Shown: in pieces, positions 7,314-18,201 of the stretch | Numbering within the stretch: position 1 is the first letter of the stretch | Layout of the letters: each line of letters starts with the position of its first letter | Origin: Streptomyces durmitorensis | GTDB taxonomy: Bacteria; Actinomycetota; Actinomycetes; Streptomycetales; Streptomycetaceae | Direction: 5' to 3' | DNA length: 64,000 nucleotides | NCBI RefSeq assembly: GCF_023498005.1 | Contig: NZ_CP097289.1 | Location: forward strand, 3,968,001 to 4,032,000 | Made by a program: the position numbers and the translations under genes | The notes under the pieces: model-generated | Database searches by the model: none | What the model saw: only the letters and a program-made list of their open reading frames with translations | What the model was told of the DNA's origin: nothing

Positions 7314-8723
7314 TCACGGCAGGACCCTGCACAGCGCGTCCAACGCCCCCGCCCACGCGTGATCCGGCGGCGTCCCGTACCCCACCACCAGCGCGTCCCG
7401 GCCAGGGACCCGCGCCGCCGGGTGGCGGAAGGTGGACAGGCCCTGGACCGCGAGCCGCTGCCAGCTCGCCGCCTGGACCACCGATCGCTCGGTGCCCGGC
7501 GGCAGTTCGAGCACCGCGTGCAGCCCCGCGGCGATCCCCGTGGCCCGTACCTCCGGCGCGCGTGCGGCCAGTGCGGCGACCAGTTGGTCGCGGCGGCGCC
7601 GGTAGCGCAGGCGCGCGCCCCGCACATGGCGGTCGTACGCGCCCGACGTGATGAACTCCGCGAGCGTCAGCTGGTCGAGCGCTCCGCAGGCCCATTCCGC
7701 GCCGCTCTTCGCCTCGACGACCTCGGCGGCGATCGGTGCGGGAAGGACCATCCAGCCGAGCCGCAGGCCGGGGGCGAGGGACTTGCTCGCTGTGCCGAGG
7801 TAGACCACGCGGTCGGGGTCGAGGCCCTGGAGCGCGCCCACCGGCTGGCGGTCGTAGCGGAACTCCCCGTCGTAGTCGTCCTCCAGGATCAGCCCGCCCG
7901 CGCTCCGTGCCCAGTCGACGGCGGCCGCGCGCCGGTCGGGGTGCAGCGGATCCCCCATCGGGAACTGGTGCGCGGGCGTCAGGAGCGCCGCCCTGGCCCG
8001 CCCTGATCCCAACTCCTCTGTGGATGTCCCCAGTTCGTCGAAGGGCAGCGGCCTGGTCCGCAGCCCCGCCCGCTTCAGCAGATTCCAGTGCACGTCGAGG
8101 CCGTACGACTCGACCGTCATCTCCCGCAGTCCACGCGCCCGCAGCACACCGCCCAGCACGCTGAGACCTTGCGCGAACCCGGCGCAGATGACGATGCGGT
8201 CCGGGTCAGCGTGCACGCCGCGCGCACGGGAGAGGTAGTCGGCGAGGGCGGTGCGCAGCTCGATCCGGCCGCGCGGGTCGCCGTAGCCGAGCGCGTCGTT
8301 CGGGGCGGCTGCCATGGCCCGGCGCGCGGCCTTGAGCCAGGCGGCGCGCGGGAAGGAGCCGAGGTCGGGGGTGCCCGGCATCAGGTCGTACGTCGGACCG
8401 CCGGCGGCCCTGCGGCGCGGTGCGGGCGCCGCGGGGCGCGGCACGGCGCGTTCGGCCACGCGGGTGCCCGAGCCCTGGCGGGCGGTGAGCCAGCCCTCGG
8501 CGACGAGATCCGCGTACGCGTCGGCGACGGTGTTGCGGGCGATGCCCAGGTCGACGGCGAGGGAGCGGGAGGAGGGCAGGCGGGTGCCGGGGGCGAGTCT
8601 GCCGCCGCGCACCGCCTCGCGCAGGGCGTCCGTGAGGCCCTTGCGTACGCCGGAGTGCGTCGCCGCCTCACCGGCCATCTCCAGGTGGAGGTCGACGCCC
8701 AAAGTGGCCCAGGAATCTTCCAT
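7314..8723 (-). CDS. MocR/PdxR-type GntR regulator with aminotransferase domain
   Basis: A 469-residue fusion of an N-terminal GntR winged helix (LREAVRGGRLAPGTRLPSSR, then NTVADAYADL) with a fold-type I aminotransferase-like domain. The PLP lysine is in YLGTASKSLAPGLRLGW, with the cofactor-phosphate and ring contacts ILEDDYDGEFRY upstream. MocR proteins sense PLP or amino compounds and usually control a neighbouring or divergent gene. Here the divergent operon encodes two AhpD-like proteins and a PEP mutase-family enzyme, so these are the likely targets. The 47-bp intergenic region contains the palindrome CCGTACGG. ATG 8723 starts exactly at MEDSWATLGVDLHL. The regulator type is certain; the effector is unknown. 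Confidence 0.9.
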   Translation of the reverse strand: MEDSWATLGVDLHLEMAGEAATHSGVRKGLTDALREAVRGGRLAPGTRLPSSRSLAVDLGIARNTVADAYADLVAEGWLTARQGSGTRVAERAVPRPAAPAPRRRAAGGPTYDLMPGTPDLGSFPRAAWLKAARRAMAAAPNDALGYGDPRGRIELRTALADYLSRARGVHADPDRIVICAGFAQGLSVLGGVLRARGLREMTVESYGLDVHWNLLKRAGLRTRPLPFDELGTSTEELGSGRARAALLTPAHQFPMGDPLHPDRRAAAVDWARSAGGLILEDDYDGEFRYDRQPVGALQGLDPDRVVYLGTASKSLAPGLRLGWMVLPAPIAAEVVEAKSGAEWACGALDQLTLAEFITSGAYDRHVRGARLRYRRRRDQLVAALAARAPEVRATGIAAGLHAVLELPPGTERSVVQAASWQRLAVQGLSTFRHPAARVPGRDALVVGYGTPPDHAWAGALDALCRVLP

Positions 8724-8770
8724 GGGAATGGACCATACCTGTGGGCTACTCCGGCCGTACGGTCGATGGC

Positions 8771-9337
8771 ATGACGACGAATGACAGCACCCCCGCCCCG
8801 GCACAGACGCAGACGCAGTCGCAGGCGCAGGCGCAGAGGCAGACGCAGACGCAGACCAAGGAGTACGTCCCCGAACACACGCCCCGCCTCGACTGGCACC
8901 AGCACGCCCCCGAGGTCTTCAAGGCGATGGTCAGGCTCGACGCGGCGGCCCGTAAGGGCGTCGACCCGGTGATCCTTGAGCTCGTCAAGATCCGCGCCTC
9001 GCAGCTCAACCACTGCGCGCTCTGCGTCGACATGCACAGCAAGGACGCCCTCGCCGCGGGCGAGAGCGTCGAGCGGATCATCCAGCTCAGCGCATGGGAG
9101 GAGTCGCAGCACTTCTACACGGCGAAGGAGGTCGCCGCGATCGAGCTCGCCGAGGCGATCACCGTCCTGACGGACGGCTTCGTGCCGGACGCGGTGTACG
9201 AGCGGGCGGCGGCCCTCTTCGAGGAGCAGGAGCTGACGCAGCTGATCGCCGCGATCACGGTGATCAACGCGTGGAACCGCTTCGGCGTCTCGACGCGTCA
9301 GGTGCCGGGCCACTACAAGGCCGGTGACCACAAGTGA
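8771..9337 (+). CDS. AhpD-like carboxymuconolactone decarboxylase-family protein (copy 1)
   Basis: A 188-residue protein of the AhpD/CMD family. The active motif HCALCVDMHSKDA contains the CXXC pair and downstream His of alkylhydroperoxidase AhpD, with ELVKIRASQLN before it and ITVINAWNRFGVS near the C-terminus. Such proteins reduce peroxides using the Cys pair as a redox centre. The first 30 residues are a Gln/Thr/Ala low-complexity tract that is not part of the fold. It is the first gene of a coupled trio and is read divergently from the MocR regulator. Its stop overlaps the GTG of the second copy (GTGA). Confidence 0.88.
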   Translation: MTTNDSTPAPAQTQTQSQAQAQRQTQTQTKEYVPEHTPRLDWHQHAPEVFKAMVRLDAAARKGVDPVILELVKIRASQLNHCALCVDMHSKDALAAGESVERIIQLSAWEESQHFYTAKEVAAIELAEAITVLTDGFVPDAVYERAAALFEEQELTQLIAAITVINAWNRFGVSTRQVPGHYKAGDHK

Positions 9338-9780
9338 GCGCTCGGACCACTCATCTCGACAAGGGGGTCGGGGCCGCGCTCGCCGCGCTGAGCGCGGCGG
9401 CGAAGAAGGGGCTCGGCGACCCCGTGCTCGCCGAGCTCGTGATGATGCGGGCCTCGCAGATCAACGCGTGCGCGTTCTGCCTGGACATGCATGTGGACAT
9501 CGCCGTGCGGAACGGCGAGACGGCGAAGCGGATCGCACTGCTCAACGCGTGGGCGGAAGCGGGCGAGGTCTTCAGCGAGCGGGAGCGGGCCGCGCTCGCG
9601 CTGACGGAGGCGGTCACGGTCCTGACGGACGGGTTCGTGCCGGACGAGGCGTACGAGGCTGCGGCCAAGCACTTCGGCGATTCCGAACTCGCCCATCTCA
9701 TCGGGGTGATCACCGTCATCAACAGCTGGAACCGGGTGATGGTCAGCCGCCGTACGGAGCCGGGCGGGTACGCGCCATGA
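9334..9780 (+). CDS. AhpD-like carboxymuconolactone decarboxylase-family protein (copy 2)
   Basis: A 148-residue paralogue of the preceding protein without the low-complexity head. It keeps the redox motif ACAFCLDMH and the shared segments LVMMRASQINACAF and AVTVLTDGFVPDEAYEAA. Two related but distinct AhpD chains from overlapping genes suggest a hetero-oligomer (AhpD-family proteins commonly form trimers or hexamers), which is inference. The GTG start overlaps the previous stop, and its own stop overlaps the ATG of the next gene, so the three are translationally coupled. Confidence 0.87.
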   Translation: MSARTTHLDKGVGAALAALSAAAKKGLGDPVLAELVMMRASQINACAFCLDMHVDIAVRNGETAKRIALLNAWAEAGEVFSERERAALALTEAVTVLTDGFVPDEAYEAAAKHFGDSELAHLIGVITVINSWNRVMVSRRTEPGGYAP

Positions 9781-10505
9781 GCCTCGTGGACGACTTCCGC
9801 GCGCTGCACCGTGGGCGCGCGCCGGGTGACCCGCTGGTCCTGCCGGGGCCCTGGGACGCGGCCAGCGCGCGCGTCTTCGTGGATGCCGGGTTCCCGGCCC
9901 TCGCGACGCCGAGCGCGGGGGTCGCGGCGTCGCTGGGGTACGCGGACGGCGAGGTGCCGCCGGACGAGATGTTCGCGGCGGTGGCCCGGATCGTGCGGTC
10001 GGTGTCCGGAGCCGTGCCGGTGAGTGCGGACATCGAGGACGGGTACGGCCTGCCGCCGAAGGAACTGGTGGAGCGGCTCCTGGAGACGGGCGCGGTGGGC
10101 TGCAACCTGGAGGACTCCTCGAACGCGAACGGGGCTCTCAAGGATCCGCGCGAGCAGGCGGAGTGGCTGGCGGAGGTGCGTTCCGTCGCGGGCGGTGCGG
10201 TGTTCCTGAACGCGCGCGTGGACACCTTCATCAAGGGTGTCTCCGACCCCGGCCGGGCGATCGAGCGGGCGCGGCTGTACGTGGCGGCGGGCGCGGACTG
10301 TGTCTACCCGATCGGCGCGCCGCAGGAGGTGCTTCCGGAGCTTCGGGCGGGTATCAAGGGCCCCATCAACGTGGGCGCCGGACCGGCTTCCGGTTCCGCC
10401 CTGCGGGAGCTGGGCGCGCTGGGCGCCACGCGGATCACTTTCGGCCCGGGGTTGCAGATCCGTGCGACGGAGGCGCTGCGGGAGATCGCTGCCGGGCTGG
10501 GGTAG
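9777..10505 (+). CDS. Isocitrate lyase/PEP mutase-family enzyme
   Basis: A 242-residue TIM-barrel enzyme of the PEP mutase/isocitrate lyase superfamily. The N-terminus LPGPWDAASARVFVDAGFPAL, the Mg-binding acidic segment PVSADIEDGYG, the GCNLEDSS segment, and FLNARVDTFI are typical of the small methylisocitrate lyase-like subgroup. Superfamily members form or cleave C-C or P-C bonds next to a carboxylate. This short subgroup lacks the KKCGH-type motif of true isocitrate lyase, so the reaction is open (oxaloacetate decarboxylation, lyase or hydrolase). It overlaps copy 2 of AhpD by ATGA and is likely controlled by the divergent MocR protein. Confidence 0.85.
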   Translation: MSLVDDFRALHRGRAPGDPLVLPGPWDAASARVFVDAGFPALATPSAGVAASLGYADGEVPPDEMFAAVARIVRSVSGAVPVSADIEDGYGLPPKELVERLLETGAVGCNLEDSSNANGALKDPREQAEWLAEVRSVAGGAVFLNARVDTFIKGVSDPGRAIERARLYVAAGADCVYPIGAPQEVLPELRAGIKGPINVGAGPASGSALRELGALGATRITFGPGLQIRATEALREIAAGLG

Positions 10506-10545
10506 TCGGCTGCGTCTCGCTGCCGGGTGCCCGGCGCCGCCTCGC

Positions 10546-10644
10546 ACCGGGCACGCGGCTGTCGTGGCAACGCCCCGTGCCGGGCGCGCCGTCGTCGTAG
10601 CAACGCCCCATGCCGGGCGCGCCGTCGTCGTGGCAACGCCCTGG
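10546..10644. repeat. Three ~33-bp tandem repeats
   Basis: Three units share CCGGGCRCGC, then GTCGTNGTGGCAACGCCC, spaced about 33 bp. The last two are nearly identical. They precede the long palindrome at 10646-10738 in the gap between two convergent genes and do not encode a credible protein. Confidence 0.75.
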
Positions 10645-10645
10645 A

Positions 10646-10738
10646 CCGCCGCTTCGCGGCGGATCTTTCCCGCCCACCCACCCGATTACCCCGCGGAGTA
10701 ACGGGTGGGTGGGCGGGAGAATCCCGCCGCGAAGCGGT
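10646..10738. terminator. Long palindrome, probable bidirectional terminator
   Basis: Two ~40-bp arms (left beginning CCGCCGCTTCGCGGCGG, with CCCGCCCACCCACCCGATTA; right TAACGGGTGGGTGGGCGGG followed by CCGCGAAGCGG) pair across a short CCCCGCGG centre. The outer arm also contains its own small hairpin. It lies between the convergent PEP mutase-family and binding-protein genes. A close copy occurs at 37851-37944. Confidence 0.75.
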
Positions 10739-10760
10739 CAAGCCCCCCCCCGCCACGGGG

Positions 10761-11723
10761 CTACTTAGGCAGCCAGCCCCGCCACTTCGCCTCGTTCCCG
10801 GCGACCCACTTCGCCGCCGCGTCCTCCGGCGACATCTTCTTGTCGGCGATCATCAGCGAGACCTCGTTCTGGTCCTCCTCCGACCACTTGAAGTTCTTCA
10901 GGAACTCCGCCGCGTCGCCGCCCTTCTTGGCGAAGTCGGCGTTGAAGTACTTCTGCAGAGGCGTGTGCGGGTAAGCGCACTTGATCTTGACGGGGTCGGC
11001 GTCGCAGCCCTCCTTGTACTCGGGCAGCTTCACCTCCGTCATCGGCACCTTCTCGAACAGCCACTGCGGCTTGTACCAGTACGTCAGGAACGGCTTCTTG
11101 TGCTTGGCGAACTGCTCGATCTGCGTGATCTGCGCCGCCTCGGAGCCCGCGAAGACGACCTCGTAGTCCAGACCGAGGTTCTTCACCAGCGCCTTGTCGT
11201 TCGTGACGTACGACGGGGAGCCGTCCATGAGCTGGCCCTTGCTGCCGCTCTCGGAGGTGCGGAAGTCCTTCGCGTACTTGTTCAGGTTCTTCCAGTTGGT
11301 GACGTCCGGGTGCTTCTTCGCGAAGTACGTCGGGACGTACCACCCGATGTGACCCGTCACGCCGACATCCCCGCCGGGGACGATCGTCTTCTTGTCCTTG
11401 ATGTAGCGCTGTTCCTGGTCCGGGTGGCCCCAGTCCTCCAGGATCGCGTCGACACGGCCCTGGCTGAGCGCGTCCCAGGCGGGGACCTCGTCGATCTGGA
11501 CCCTGTCGACCCGGTAGCCGAGCTCCTTCTTGAGCAGGTACTCGGCGACGGCCACGTCCGCCTGCGCGCCGACCCAGGACTGGACGGACAACGTCACCGT
11601 CTTGGCGCCCGCGGCATTGGCGTACGGAGACGCCTGCTTGGTCATGTCCGAGGCACAGCCGGAGAGCGCGAGCAACGCACAGCTCGCCGTGACAGCGCTC
11701 ATCACACGCGTACGTACTCGCAT
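10761..11723 (-). CDS. Glycine betaine/proline ABC transporter substrate-binding lipoprotein
   Basis: A 320-residue OpuAC/ProX-type binding protein. The lipobox LLALSGCAS anchors it outside the membrane. The mature domain has VTLSVQSWVGAQADVAVAEY, WGHPDQ, GHIGWYVPTY and FLTYWYKPQWLF; the Trp/Tyr-rich segments form the aromatic cage that holds the trimethylammonium group in this family. It is the last gene of the betaine operon, one base after the permease stop, with AAGGG 8 bases before ATG 11723. It should deliver glycine betaine or choline to the double permease. The ligand preference between betaine, choline and carnitine cannot be read from sequence. Confidence 0.9.
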   Translation of the reverse strand: MRVRTRVMSAVTASCALLALSGCASDMTKQASPYANAAGAKTVTLSVQSWVGAQADVAVAEYLLKKELGYRVDRVQIDEVPAWDALSQGRVDAILEDWGHPDQEQRYIKDKKTIVPGGDVGVTGHIGWYVPTYFAKKHPDVTNWKNLNKYAKDFRTSESGSKGQLMDGSPSYVTNDKALVKNLGLDYEVVFAGSEAAQITQIEQFAKHKKPFLTYWYKPQWLFEKVPMTEVKLPEYKEGCDADPVKIKCAYPHTPLQKYFNADFAKKGGDAAEFLKNFKWSEEDQNEVSLMIADKKMSPEDAAAKWVAGNEAKWRGWLPK

Positions 11724-11724
11724 G

Positions 11725-13691
11725 TCAGGCACCCTTCTTCGCGCGGCGTTCCGTCGGCTGCGTGACCCGGTCGAGCATCAGGCCGAGGCAGACGATCGCC
11801 ACACCCGCCACCAGACCCGTCGCGAGGTCGCCCTGCGCGAGGCCGAACACCGCTTCGTAGCCGAGCGCGCCTCCGCCCACCAGGCCGCCGATGACGACGA
11901 CGGCGAGGATGAGGACGACCGCCTGGTTGACGGCGAGCAGCAGGGCCGGGCGGGCCAGCGGGAGCTGGACCTGGCGCAGTTGCTGCCAGCTGGTGGCGCC
12001 CAGCGAGCGGGAGGACTCCATCGCGGCGCCGTTGACCTGGCGCAGGCCCTGCGTGGTGATGCGGATGACGGCGGGCAGCGCGTACACGACGGCTGCGGCG
12101 ACCGCGGGGGCTCGGCCGATGCCGAAGAGGGCCACGACCGGGATCAGGTACACGAACTGCGGCATCGTCTGGAACACGTCGAGGACGGGCCGCAGCACTT
12201 GCTCCAGCCTCGTGCTGCGCGCCGCCGCGACGCCGATGGCGAAGCCGAGGACCACCGTGACGACGACGGCCGCGAGGACCTGCGCGAGCGTGTCCAACGA
12301 CGGCTTCCACACGCCGAGCACGCCGGTCGCCGCCATCGCGAGGACGGCGGTGAGCGCGGTCTGCCAGGTGCCGATCAGCCAGGCGAGGGCGGCGATGACG
12401 AGCAGGATCGACCACCAGGGCATCCCCTGGAGTCCGTCGCGGATCGGGTCGAGGACCCAGGTGGTGAAGTGCGCCGCCCAGTCGGCGGTGCCGCCGACGA
12501 CGGGCACGTCGGTGTAGATGTGGTCGACCATCCAGTCCTTGGCGGTGTTGACCGGCCCGACGATGTTGACGATCCAGCTCTCCGGCCACTCCAGGCGGTC
12601 GGCGAAGCGCGCGGCGAGCGCCGCCACGACGGTGACCGCTCCGGCCACGGCCCAGCCGCGCCGGCCGCGCAGCGGTGAGCTGTCCTCGGTGTTGTCGCCG
12701 AGCCGCTCCCCCGCCGCGCCCGTCACGCGGTCGAGGACCACGGCGAGCAGCACGATCGGGATTCCGGCCGCGAGCGCCGCGCCGACGTCCACCGAGCCGA
12801 GGGCCTGGTAGACGCGGTCACCGAGACCGGCGCCGCCGATCATCGACGCGATGACGGCCATGCCGAGCGCCATCATGATCGTCTGGTTGAGGCCGAGCAG
12901 CAGTTCCTTGCGGGCCAGCGGGAGGCGCGCCGAGAGCAGGCGCTGGCGGGCGGTGGTGCCGAGCGACGTCACCGCCTCCATCACGCCGCCGTCGGCGCCG
13001 CGCAGGCCGAGCGCGGTGAGCCGGGCCATCGGCGGGGCCGCGTACACGACGGTCGCGATGACCGCGGCGGGCACGCCGATGCCGAAGACCAGGGCGACGG
13101 GCAGCAGGTACGAGAAGGCGGGGAGCACCTGCATGGTGTCGAGGACCGGCCGCAGGATGCGGTAGACGCGGTCGCTCAGACCGCCGGCGAGCCCGAGCAG
13201 CATGCCGAGCACGACGGAGACGAGCACGGCCACGATCATCAGGGCCAGCGTCTGCATCGTCGGCACCCACATGCCGAGCATCCCGCACAGGCCGAACGAG
13301 GCGGCGGCCAGGACCGCGAGCCGTACGCCCGCCACGCGCCACGCGATGAGCGCGGCGCCGACGGTCACTCCGGCCCAGCCGGCCGCGAGCAGCACGAGGT
13401 AGACACCGCGGATGGAGAGCACGATGCCGTTGGAGATGTTGCCGAGGACATAGACGAACAGCGGGTGGCTGTCGCGGTTGTCGATGATCCAGTCGGTGGT
13501 CTTGCCGAGCGGCTCGGTCAGGTCGACGGTGAGCGCGTCGGGCCAGGCGCCCGACGCCCACTTGGCGTTGACGATCGGCACGAGGATCGCCGCGGCGACG
13601 GCGAGCAGCAGGAGCTTGCCGACGGCGCGGTGGCGCAGGAGCGCGCCGATGCCCGTATCTCGTACGGGACTCGATGCGGTGGCGGTGGCCA

Positions 13692-13692
<1 letters not shown>
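11725..13692 (-). CDS. Glycine betaine ABC transporter permease with two fused membrane domains
   Basis: A 655-residue protein made of two complete BPD_transp_1 domains. Each half has its own coupling helix region: LTALGLRGADGGVMEAVTSL in the first, and TTQGLRQVNGAAMESSRSLG in the second. Each is followed by the family run RLPLARKELLLGLNQ or QLPLARPALLLAVNQ. Most ProW/OpuAB permeases have one such domain and dimerise, so this fused form supplies the whole pore in one chain. Its start overlaps the ATPase stop (TGATG), which couples their translation. Both halves keep the EAA-type loop, so both should contact the ATPase. Confidence 0.92.
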
Positions 13693-14845
<1,153 letters not shown>

Positions 14846-14849
<4 letters not shown>

Positions 14850-16381
14850 CGGCCGTCACCACCCAGCATCTCGGCACATTTCTCCCCGACCATGAGCACT
14901 CCGATCATCGGGTTCACGGCGGGCATCGTCGGGAAGACGGATGCGTCCGCGATACGGATTCCTTCGAGTCCCCGGATCTTCAACTCCGGGTCGACCACGG
15001 CGAGTTCATCGGTGGCGGCACCCATGCGGCAGGTTCCCGCCGGGTGGTACACCGTGTGCGCGGCCTTGCGCACGAGCTCGCTGATCTCGGCGTCCTCGGT
15101 CACCTCGGGACCGGGGAACACCTCGCGCTTGAGCCACTTGGCGAACGGCTCGGACTGCGCGACCTTGCGGGCCAGCTTGATGCCGTCGACCAGGGTCTGC
15201 CCGTCGTAGTCCTCTTCGTCCTCGAAGTACTTGAAGTCGAGGGCGGGCTTGACCTCGGGGTCGGCCGACGTGAGGTAAATACGGCCGCGCGCACGGGACT
15301 TGGTGATGTTCGGCGTCATCGACACGCCGTGCTCCGGGCGTTCGTAGCCCAGGCGCTCCGGGTTGTCCGTGAACGGGATCTGGTAGAAGTGGAACATCAG
15401 GTCCGGGCCCTTGTGGTCCGGGTCCCGCTTCACGAACAGGCCCGCGTCGGAGTCCATCGCGGAGTTGCCGGGGATCGGTCCGTTGGTCTCCCAGACGATG
15501 ACCGACTCGGGGTGGTCGATGAGGTTCTCGCCGACGCCAGGCAGGTCGTGCACGACCGGGATGCCGAGGGCTTCGAGGTCCTTGGCGCGGCCGATGCCGG
15601 AGTGCATCAGCAGACGCGGGGTGTCGACCGCTCCCGCGCACACGAGCACCTCGCGGCGGGCGGTGAGCAGCTTCTCCACACCCTCCTTGGTGCGGATGTG
15701 GACGCCGCGCGCGGTCTTGCCGTCCAGCTCCAGCTTGGTGGCCCAGGTCTCCAGGAAGAGGTGGAGGTTCGGGCGGTCACCGGCCTCCATGTGGGGGTGG
15801 AGGTAGGCGACGGACGCGGAGGAACGCTTGTTGTTCTCCGGGTGGTACGAGAGGTCGAAGAAGCCGACGCCCTCGTCGAAGGGCTTGTCGTTGAAGCCGA
15901 TGACCTCGGGGATGCCGAGCGCGTCCTGCGCCGCGGCGACCCAGTCGGTGGCGATCTGGTTCTGGTCCTTCTTGGCGACGCGCACGATGTTGTTGCGCAG
16001 CTTGCCGAAGAAGGGGTCCATCGCCGCGGCGCCCCAGCCGGTGGCGCCCGCCTCTTCCCACTCGTCCCAGTCGGACGGCAGCGGCTTGAACGAGATCAGC
16101 GTGTTGTGCGACGAGCAGCCGCCGAGGACCTTGGCGCGGCTGTGCAGGATGTGCGAGTTGCCGCGCGGCTGCTCGGTGGTCGTGTAGCCGTAGTCGAGGT
16201 CGCCGCCCAGGAGGCCGAGCCAGCGGCGCAGCGTGAGGACGTCGTCGCGGTCGATGTCGCTGGGGCCGCCCTCGATGACGGCGACGGTGACGTCCGGGTC
16301 CTCGGTGAGGCGGGATGCGATCACCGAACCTGCGGTGCCGCCGCCGACGATGACGTAGTCGTACTCGGTGGTCTCAGCCAT
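14846..16381 (-). CDS. betA: GMC-family choline dehydrogenase
   Basis: A 511-residue FAD-dependent GMC oxidoreductase. The ADP-binding motif [17 protein letters not shown] opens the protein. Signature 1 ([11 protein letters not shown]) and signature 2 ([17 protein letters not shown]) follow. The catalytic His lies in [11 protein letters not shown] and the second active-site region is [13 protein letters not shown]. Choline dehydrogenase oxidises choline to betaine aldehyde, which the adjacent aldehyde dehydrogenase converts to glycine betaine. The start at 16381 has AGGAG ten bases upstream. Operon position between that dehydrogenase and the betaine transporter supports choline as substrate. 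Another alcohol substrate is possible because GMC specificity is hard to read from sequence. Confidence 0.85.
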
Positions 16382-16515
16382 GCGTGCTGCTCCTCTTCCT
16401 GCGAGGTGTGGTGCCAAGGTGCTCGCGCGTAATGAGCGGGGGGTGCTCGGAACTTCGGACATACGTGCGCGGGGGCGGGACTGCCGCCCCCGCGCACGCC
16501 TCTACGTGTCGGGCC

Positions 16516-18018
16516 TCAGCCCGCGAACCAGCGGACCGGCTGCGGTGCGAGGTTCTGGTAGATGTGCTTGGACTCGCGGTACTCGGCGAGTCCGGCGGGT
16601 CCGAGCTCGCGCCCGACGCCGCTCTTGCCGAAGCCGCCCCACTCCGCCTGCGGCAGGTAGGGGTGGAAGTCGTTGATCCAGACCGTGCCGTGGCGCAGGC
16701 GCCGGGCCATGCGGCGGCCGAGGCCCGCGTCGTTGGTCCAGACGGCGCCCGCGAGGCCGTACTCGGTGTCGTTGGCGAGCGCGACGGCCTCGTCCTCGGT
16801 GCGGAAGGTCTCGACGGTCAGGACCGGGCCGAAGACCTCTTCGCGCACGACGCGCATCTCGCGGTGGCACTGGTCGAGCACGGTCGGCTCGTAGAAGTAG
16901 CCGGTGGCGGGGCGCGTCTCGCTCGGCTCGGGGCGCTTGCCGCCGGTGCGCAGGACCGCGCCCTCCTCCAGGGCGGACGCGACGTACGCCTCGGTCTTCT
17001 CGCGCTGCTGCTGCGAGACGAGCGGGCCGCACTCGACGCCGTCCTCGGTGCCGCGGCCGAGCCTGATGCGGCTTGCGCGGCGGGCGAGTTCGGCGACGAA
17101 GCGCTCGCGCACCGACTCCTCGATGATGAGGCGGCCACCGGCGGAGCAGACCTGACCGCTGTGGATGAAGGCGGCGTTGAGTGCCTGGTCGACGGCGGTG
17201 TCGAAGCCCTCTTCGGTGGCGCAGGCGTCGGCGAAGACGACGTTCGGGTTCTTGCCGCCGAGTTCGAGGGCGACCTTCTTGACGCCGAGCGCCGCGGCCT
17301 GGGCGACCTTGGTGCCGGAGACGAGGCCGCCGGTGAAGGAGACCAGGTCGACGTCGGGGTGGTCGGACAGGCGCGCGCCGACGGTGTGGCCGGGCCCCGT
17401 CACGATGTTGGCGACACCGGCCGGGAGGCCCGCCTCGACGAGCAGCTCGATCAGCGCGACCGTCGTCAGCGGAGTGACCTCACTCGGCTTGATGACGAAG
17501 GTGTTGCCCGCGGCGAGCGCGGGGGCGACCTTCCAGCTGGCCTGAAGGAGCGGGTAGTTCCACGGCGTGATCATCGTGCAGACGCCGACCGGCTCGTGCA
17601 CGACGACGCTGTGGATGTCGTCGGACCCCGCGTCGACCACGCGGCCCGCGCCCTCGCCGATCACCAGGTCGGCGAAGTACCGGAAGGCGTCGGCGACGCA
17701 GTCGACGTCGACACGGCCCTCCTCGACGGTCTTGCCCGCGTCGCGGCTCTCCAGGAGCCCGATCTTCTCCCGGTCGCGTACGAGGAGGTCCGCGACGCGG
17801 CGCAGCAGCGCGGCCCGTTCGGCGACGGGCGTGGCCGGCCACGGTCCGTGATCGAAGGCCTCGCGTGCGGCGGCGATGGCCGCGTCGGTGTCCTCGGTGC
17901 CGCCCTCGGCGATCAGTGCGAACGGCTTGGCATCCGCCGGGTCGAGGATCTCGCGCGTGGCGCCGGAGAGGGCGTTACGCCACTCTCCGCCCACATGGAT
18001 GGTCTGTTGTGCGGACAC
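16516..18018 (-). CDS. betB: Betaine aldehyde dehydrogenase-like aldehyde dehydrogenase
   Basis: A roughly 500-residue NAD(P)-dependent aldehyde dehydrogenase. It has the nucleotide-binding region ITPWNYPLLQASWKVAPAL, the general base in VALELGGKNPNVVF, and the nucleophile in HSGQVCSAGGRL. The end segment GTVWINDFHPYLPQAEWGG is typical of betaine aldehyde dehydrogenases. The GTG at 18018 has GGAAGG ten bases before it and is preferred; ATG at 18045 adds nine residues with a weaker site. It is the first gene of the betaine operon. No betI-like repressor is seen nearby, so regulation is through another factor. Confidence 0.87.
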   Translation of the reverse strand: MSAQQTIHVGGEWRNALSGATREILDPADAKPFALIAEGGTEDTDAAIAAAREAFDHGPWPATPVAERAALLRRVADLLVRDREKIGLLESRDAGKTVEEGRVDVDCVADAFRYFADLVIGEGAGRVVDAGSDDIHSVVVHEPVGVCTMITPWNYPLLQASWKVAPALAAGNTFVIKPSEVTPLTTVALIELLVEAGLPAGVANIVTGPGHTVGARLSDHPDVDLVSFTGGLVSGTKVAQAAALGVKKVALELGGKNPNVVFADACATEEGFDTAVDQALNAAFIHSGQVCSAGGRLIIEESVRERFVAELARRASRIRLGRGTEDGVECGPLVSQQQREKTEAYVASALEEGAVLRTGGKRPEPSETRPATGYFYEPTVLDQCHREMRVVREEVFGPVLTVETFRTEDEAVALANDTEYGLAGAVWTNDAGLGRRMARRLRHGTVWINDFHPYLPQAEWGGFGKSGVGRELGPAGLAEYRESKHIYQNLAPQPVRWFAG

Positions 18019-18122
18019 GTCCCGTTTGCCTTCCGTTCCTGTCATACGCCCCGCCTGTCACTCGCGGTAGCCGGGTCCACCTGCCCTGACGTGAAGAAAC
18101 CATGCGCATTACATAACTGAAA

Positions 18123-18136
18123 GTGCGCTGTGTCAC
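18123..18136. promoter_or_regulatory. Crp-like site between betB and the secreted-protein gene
   Basis: GTGCGCTGTGTCAC fits the Streptomyces Crp consensus GTG-N6-GNCAC in the divergent promoter region. The motif has only seven fixed bases, so several chance matches are expected in 64 kb. This is a weak candidate. Confidence 0.2.
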
Positions 18137-18201
18137 TGCGCGTGCAGGCACCTGGGGCGAAACGTACGCTCGAAGAGGGGTTTATCCCTGGAGGTGGCGC
18201 T

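Noticed and set aside
5879..7695. Long minus-strand reading frames of several hundred codons with GW-PPSPQ-type repeats
   Set aside because: They arise from the 34-bp array, whose period cycles all three frames, and run antisense to the transporter gene; no ribosome site or family match.
11702..13561. Alternative frames within the double permease gene
   Set aside because: Arg/Pro-rich shadows; the real frame has membrane helices and ABC signatures.
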